From: Pseudideonella sakaiensis
Lineage (GTDB): Bacteria > Pseudomonadota > Gammaproteobacteria > Burkholderiales > Burkholderiaceae_C
Reading direction: 5' to 3'
DNA length: 64,000 bases
Assembly: GCF_001293525.1 (NCBI RefSeq)
Contig: NZ_BBYR01000017.1
Location: 89,717-153,716 of the forward strand
The first letter of the stretch is position 1; each line of letters begins with the position of its first letter. This document shows positions 59,528 through 64,000 of this stretch, in pieces. The notes under the pieces are model-generated. The model worked only from the letters and a program-made list of their open reading frames with translations. It had not been told where the DNA came from and did not search any database. The translations under genes and the position numbers were made by a program.

Positions 59528-59896
59528 ATGCCCATCTACGCCTACCGCTGCGGCACCTGCGGGCACGCGAAAGACGTGCTGCAGAAGATCAGCGACCCAC
59601 TCCTCACCACCTGCCCCGCCTGCGGCGCCGAGACCTTCACCAAGCAGGTGACGGCCGCCGGCTTCCAGCTGAAGGGCTCGGGCTGGTACGTGACCGACTT
59701 CCGTGACGGCGGCAAGGCCAAGCCGGCCGGCGACGCAGCGGCGGCCGCTCCCGCCGAGGGCGGCGACAAGCCGGCCGCCGCCGACAAGCCCGCGGCCGAC
59801 AAGCCCGCGGCTGCCGCCCCGGCCGCTCCGGCCCCGGCGGCCGCGCCGGCGCCTGCCCCTGCGGCGGCCCCGGCACCGGCCGGCGGCGGCAGCTGA
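59528..59896 (+). CDS. FmdB family zinc-ribbon protein with low-complexity tail
   Basis: A 122-residue protein. Residues 1-60 form an FmdB zinc ribbon: MPIYAYRCGTCGHAKDVLQKISDPLLTTCPACGAETF with two CxxC pairs, then GFQLKGSGWYVTDFRDGG. Residues 65-122 consist almost entirely of Ala, Pro, Lys and Asp with repeated DKPAA units and an APAPA run ending GGGS. FmdB proteins are proposed regulators or RNA-associated zinc proteins. It is followed after 35 bp by a DUF502 gene, a conserved pair before aspS in betaproteobacteria. Confidence 0.9.
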   Translation: MPIYAYRCGTCGHAKDVLQKISDPLLTTCPACGAETFTKQVTAAGFQLKGSGWYVTDFRDGGKAKPAGDAAAAAPAEGGDKPAAADKPAADKPAAAAPAAPAPAAAPAPAPAAAPAPAGGGS

Positions 59897-59931
59897 GGTC
59901 GCGCGCGGCCGCGACCCGATCGGACCCTGAC

Positions 59932-60588
59932 GTGAAGAAATACCTGATCGCCGGCCTGCTGGTCTGGCTGCCGCTGGCGGTCACGATCTGGGTCCTGCAT
60001 GCCGCGCTCGGGCTGCTCGACGGGCTGTTCGCCTTCCTGCTGAGCGCGTCTCAGACGGTGCTGCCGGCCGCGTGGTCCGAGCACCTGGAGGCGCTGAAGC
60101 AGATCCCCGGCCTCGGCGTGCTGGTGATGCTGCTGGGGCTGCTGCTGACCGGCGTCTTCGCGGCCAACATCGCCGGCCAGTGGGCGCTGCGGCAGGGCTC
60201 GCGCCTGCTCAACAAGATCCCGATCGTCAAGTCGATCTACAGCTCGGTCAAGCAGGTCTCGGACACGCTGTTCTCCAGCAGCGGCAACGCCTTCCGCGAG
60301 GCGGTGCTGGTTCAGTACCCGCGTGCCGGCTGCTGGACCATCGCCTTCGTCACCGGCCGCCCCGGCGGCGAGGCGGCGCAGCACCTGCGCGAGGACTACC
60401 TCAGCCTGTACGTGCCGACCACGCCGAACCCGACCTCGGGCTTCTTCCTGATGGTGCCGCGGGCCGACGTCATCGAGCTGGCGATGAGCGTCGACGAGGC
60501 GCTGAAGTACATCATCTCGATGGGCGTGGTCGCACCGCCGGCGCCCGCGGTGGCGCCGCTGGCGGCCCCCCAGCCGGCCCGAAATTGA
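59932..60588 (+). CDS. DUF502 family membrane protein
   Basis: A 218-residue protein with two strong N-terminal membrane segments ([26 protein letters not shown] and [24 protein letters not shown]), then a soluble domain with [84 protein letters not shown]. These are the DUF502 signatures. The function is unknown. GTG at 59932 is the apparent start. It precedes aspS by 139 bp with a strong palindrome in between. Confidence 0.9.
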   Translation: MKKYLIAGLLVWLPLAVTIWVLHAALGLLDGLFAFLLSASQTVLPAAWSEHLEALKQIPGLGVLVMLLGLLLTGVFAANIAGQWALRQGSRLLNKIPIVKSIYSSVKQVSDTLFSSSGNAFREAVLVQYPRAGCWTIAFVTGRPGGEAAQHLREDYLSLYVPTTPNPTSGFFLMVPRADVIELAMSVDEALKYIISMGVVAPPAPAVAPLAAPQPARN

Positions 60589-60591
60589 CGC

Positions 60592-60607
60592 GGCCGGGCG
60601 CCCGGCC
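60592..60607. terminator. Perfect 16-nt palindrome after the DUF502 gene
   Basis: GGCCGGGC-GCCCGGCC follows the DUF502 stop by 3 bp. It could fold as a hairpin or cruciform; no T-run is present. Confidence 0.4.
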
Positions 60608-60727
60608 AGCGCCCGGTCGTCAGGGCTCGAGACACAGCCCGCCCATGCCGCACCGCCTGTTCCGGCGCGCGCCGCCGTCGTTCCGACCGCCGCGCCGCCG
60701 TTCCGCGTCAGACCCCGGAGACCTTGC

Positions 60728-62499
<1,772 letters not shown>

Positions 62500-62503
<4 letters not shown>

Positions 62504-63384
62504 GCCCCTTCGCGTGCGCCGTCGACGCGCCCCGCCGGGGGCGCGCTCGCCGCGGGCCGGCATCGTCGGCGCCGCGGCGGCCCGGGCCGGTCGTCGCCGG
62601 CCTGTCCGCGGCCGTCGTCGCGCTCGGTCTGGCGGGCTGCGGGAAGCAGGGGACGGCGCTGGGCGAGGGCGGATCCGTGGTCGGCGGTTCGGCAGGGCCC
62701 GCCGGGGCCCAGGCCGCGGCGCGCGAGCTGGTGCGCTGCGAGGCCCCCGTCGCCACGCTGGCGCTGGCGGAGAACCCGAACGGCTACAGCGTCGTCTCGG
62801 GCGCGATGCTGCCGCCGACCCCGGTGCCGCTGGTGCGGCTGATGGCCCAGCAGAGCGGCTGCTTCCGCGTCGTCGACCGCGCGGCCGGCCTGCGCGGCAC
62901 GATCCAGGAGCAGGAGCTCAAGGAGGCCGGCATCACCCGGCGCGAGGGCCACACCGTGGCCAAGGGCAAGGGCTACGAGGCCCAGTTCACGCTGACGCCC
63001 AGCCTCAACTTCAGCGAGCAGAACGCCGGCCGCGAGATCGGCGGCCTGCTCGGCCAGATCCCCTTCCTGAGCACCCTGGTCGGCCTGGCGCAGAACGTCA
63101 AGCTGAAGGAGGCGCAGGTGACCCTGCTGCTGACCGACAACGAGACCACCGAGCAGCTGGCCGCCGCCACCGGCTCGGTGCAGGTGACCGACCTCGGCAT
63201 GGGCGGCCTGGTGCTCGGGCGCCTGGGCGGGGCGGCCGGCGCCGGCTGGTCGAACAGCAACGAGGGCAAGGTGGTGGCCGCCGCCTTTCTCGACGCGCAC
63301 AACCGCCTCGTGACCCAGGTGCGGCAGCTGCAGGCGAAGGCGCTGCCGCCGCCGGTGGCGACACGCGCTTCCGGCCCCGGTTGA
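62500..63384 (+). CDS. CsgG/HfaB-like outer-membrane lipoprotein
   Basis: A 294-residue protein from a GTG at 62500 that overlaps the aspS stop. An Arg-rich n-region is followed by the hydrophobic stretch [22 protein letters not shown] is a lipobox with Cys47 as lipidation site. The mature part has [14 protein letters not shown]-type [54 protein letters not shown], and [22 protein letters not shown]. This pattern fits the CsgG family, which forms secretion pores for curli or holdfast anchors, but no curli genes are present, so the role is open. Confidence 0.75.
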
Positions 63385-63502
63385 GCCGCGGCGCGGCCGG
63401 GGCAGATCTCCGCGTCCCCGCCCGGTCTTGCCTGCTGGCTAAACTGCCGGGCCGCCCGCTGCACGGCCCGTCGTGCGCGGGGCAGGCTGCCGACCCCGAG
63501 CC

Positions 63503-63985
63503 ATGACCGAAGCCGCCGACGGCCCGCGCCGTCCGTTCAAGATCCCGGAAAGCGTGCTGGTGGTGATCCACACCCCGGCACGGCGCGTGCTGCTGCTCGA
63601 GCGGGCCGACCAGCCCGGCTTCTGGCAGAGCGTGACCGGTTCGAAGGATGCGCCGGACGAGGCGCTGGCGCTGACGGCGCGGCGCGAGGTCGCCGAGGAG
63701 ACCGGCCTCGTGGTCGGCACGCCGGAGCTGCCGGCTGCGGCGCTGCGCGACTGGGGGCTGCGCAACGTCTACGAGATCTACCCGGTCTGGCGCCACCGCT
63801 ACGCGCCGGGGGTCACGCACAACACCGAGCATGTCTTCGGCCTGTGCCTGCCGCAGGAGCGGCCGGTCACGCTGGCGCCGCGCGAGCACCTGCGCCAGGC
63901 CTGGCTGCCGTGGGAGGAAGCGGCCGACCGCTGCTTCTCGCCATCGAACGCCGAGGCCATCCTGCAGCTGCCGCGTTTCCTCTGA
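63503..63985 (+). CDS. nudB: Dihydroneopterin triphosphate diphosphatase NudB (Nudix)
   Basis: NudB removes pyrophosphate from dihydroneopterin triphosphate in folate synthesis. The 160-residue protein has KIPESVLVVIHTPARRVLLLERADQPGFWQSVTGSKDAPDEALALTARREVAEETGL, which includes the Nudix box and the FWQSVTGS context typical of NudB. HNTEHVFGLCLP and REHLRQAWLPWEEAADRCFSPSNAEAI follow. The ATG at 63503 was preferred to an upstream in-frame GTG/ATG without conserved sequence. Linkage to aspS is conserved in beta- and gammaproteobacteria. Confidence 0.94.
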   Translation: MTEAADGPRRPFKIPESVLVVIHTPARRVLLLERADQPGFWQSVTGSKDAPDEALALTARREVAEETGLVVGTPELPAAALRDWGLRNVYEIYPVWRHRYAPGVTHNTEHVFGLCLPQERPVTLAPREHLRQAWLPWEEAADRCFSPSNAEAILQLPRFL

Positions 63986-64000
63986 AGAAGCTGTGAACGA

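Noticed and set aside
63984..64000. Start of a further gene at the right edge (GTG at 63993 after GAAGAAG)
   Set aside because: Only two codons are visible. In relatives another gene often follows nudB, but nothing here can support a call.

Overview
The window is a chromosome segment of very high GC content that reads as a betaproteobacterium of the order Burkholderiales. The best guess is the Rubrivivax/Leptothrix/Ideonella-like part of the order, but that finer placement is inference. The support is gene content and order typical of the group: rnb-tonB-aroE-mtgA, dusB-fis-purH-ruvC, argB-HAD-slmA, hisIE-tatABC-degP, petABC-sspAB-tRNA-Thr, dciA/M23-secA-argJ, ubiE-ubiJ-ubiB and aspS-nudB. 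Almost all of the sequence is coding. Many stop and start codons overlap as ATGA, GTGA or TGATG. No insertion sequence, prophage, CRISPR array or rRNA was seen.

Layout. 1-7.2 kb is a minus-strand block: a partial gene, mtgA, aroE, a TonB-like gene, an RNase II family gene and a two-domain fatty acyl-CoA reductase. 7.5-14.1 kb holds a phasin, a YqaA-type membrane protein, dusB-fis-purH, an acyltransferase, a degenerate CdsA relative and ruvC. 14.2-19.8 kb holds argB, an EamA exporter, a HAD nucleotidase, slmA, pdeM, a DUF815 ATPase and mutT. 19.8-24.2 kb is hisI-hisE-DUF4870-HIT-tatABC with degP convergent. 24.2-31.2 kb is a Nif3 protein, pdxA, mscL, the cytochrome bc1 genes petABC, sspAB and tRNA-Thr.

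31.2-33.5 kb is the clearest accessory patch: a divergent SDR/amidohydrolase pair with an AT-rich palindromic operator candidate between them, then a small membrane protein. 33.7-39.1 kb is dciA, an M23 peptidase, secA and argJ. 39.1-46.2 kb is an MFS exporter behind a long structured leader, a 51-codon ORF, and the ugpB-A-E-C-ugpQ glycerophosphodiester uptake operon on the minus strand. 46.4-52.6 kb is a 1322-residue FAD/Fe-S oxidoreductase, a Tat-type serine hydrolase and a HIT protein. 52.7-59.5 kb is a ubiquinone locus (DUF971, ubiE, Tim44-like, ubiJ, ubiB) split by a minus-strand manC-galE pair, with a tandem repeat at one junction. 59.5-64 kb is an FmdB zinc ribbon, DUF502, aspS, a CsgG-like lipoprotein and nudB.

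The genes mostly serve core functions: peptidoglycan and aromatic amino-acid synthesis, purine, histidine and arginine synthesis, ubiquinone synthesis feeding the bc1 complex, and Sec and Tat export. The observations most worth checking are: the riboswitch-like leader before the MFS gene; a repeated pattern of -10-like hexamers placed 6-7 nt before start codons, suggesting leaderless mRNAs; the manC-galE insertion with its repeats; the CdsA relative lacking catalytic motifs; and the acyl-CoA reductase beside a phasin gene.
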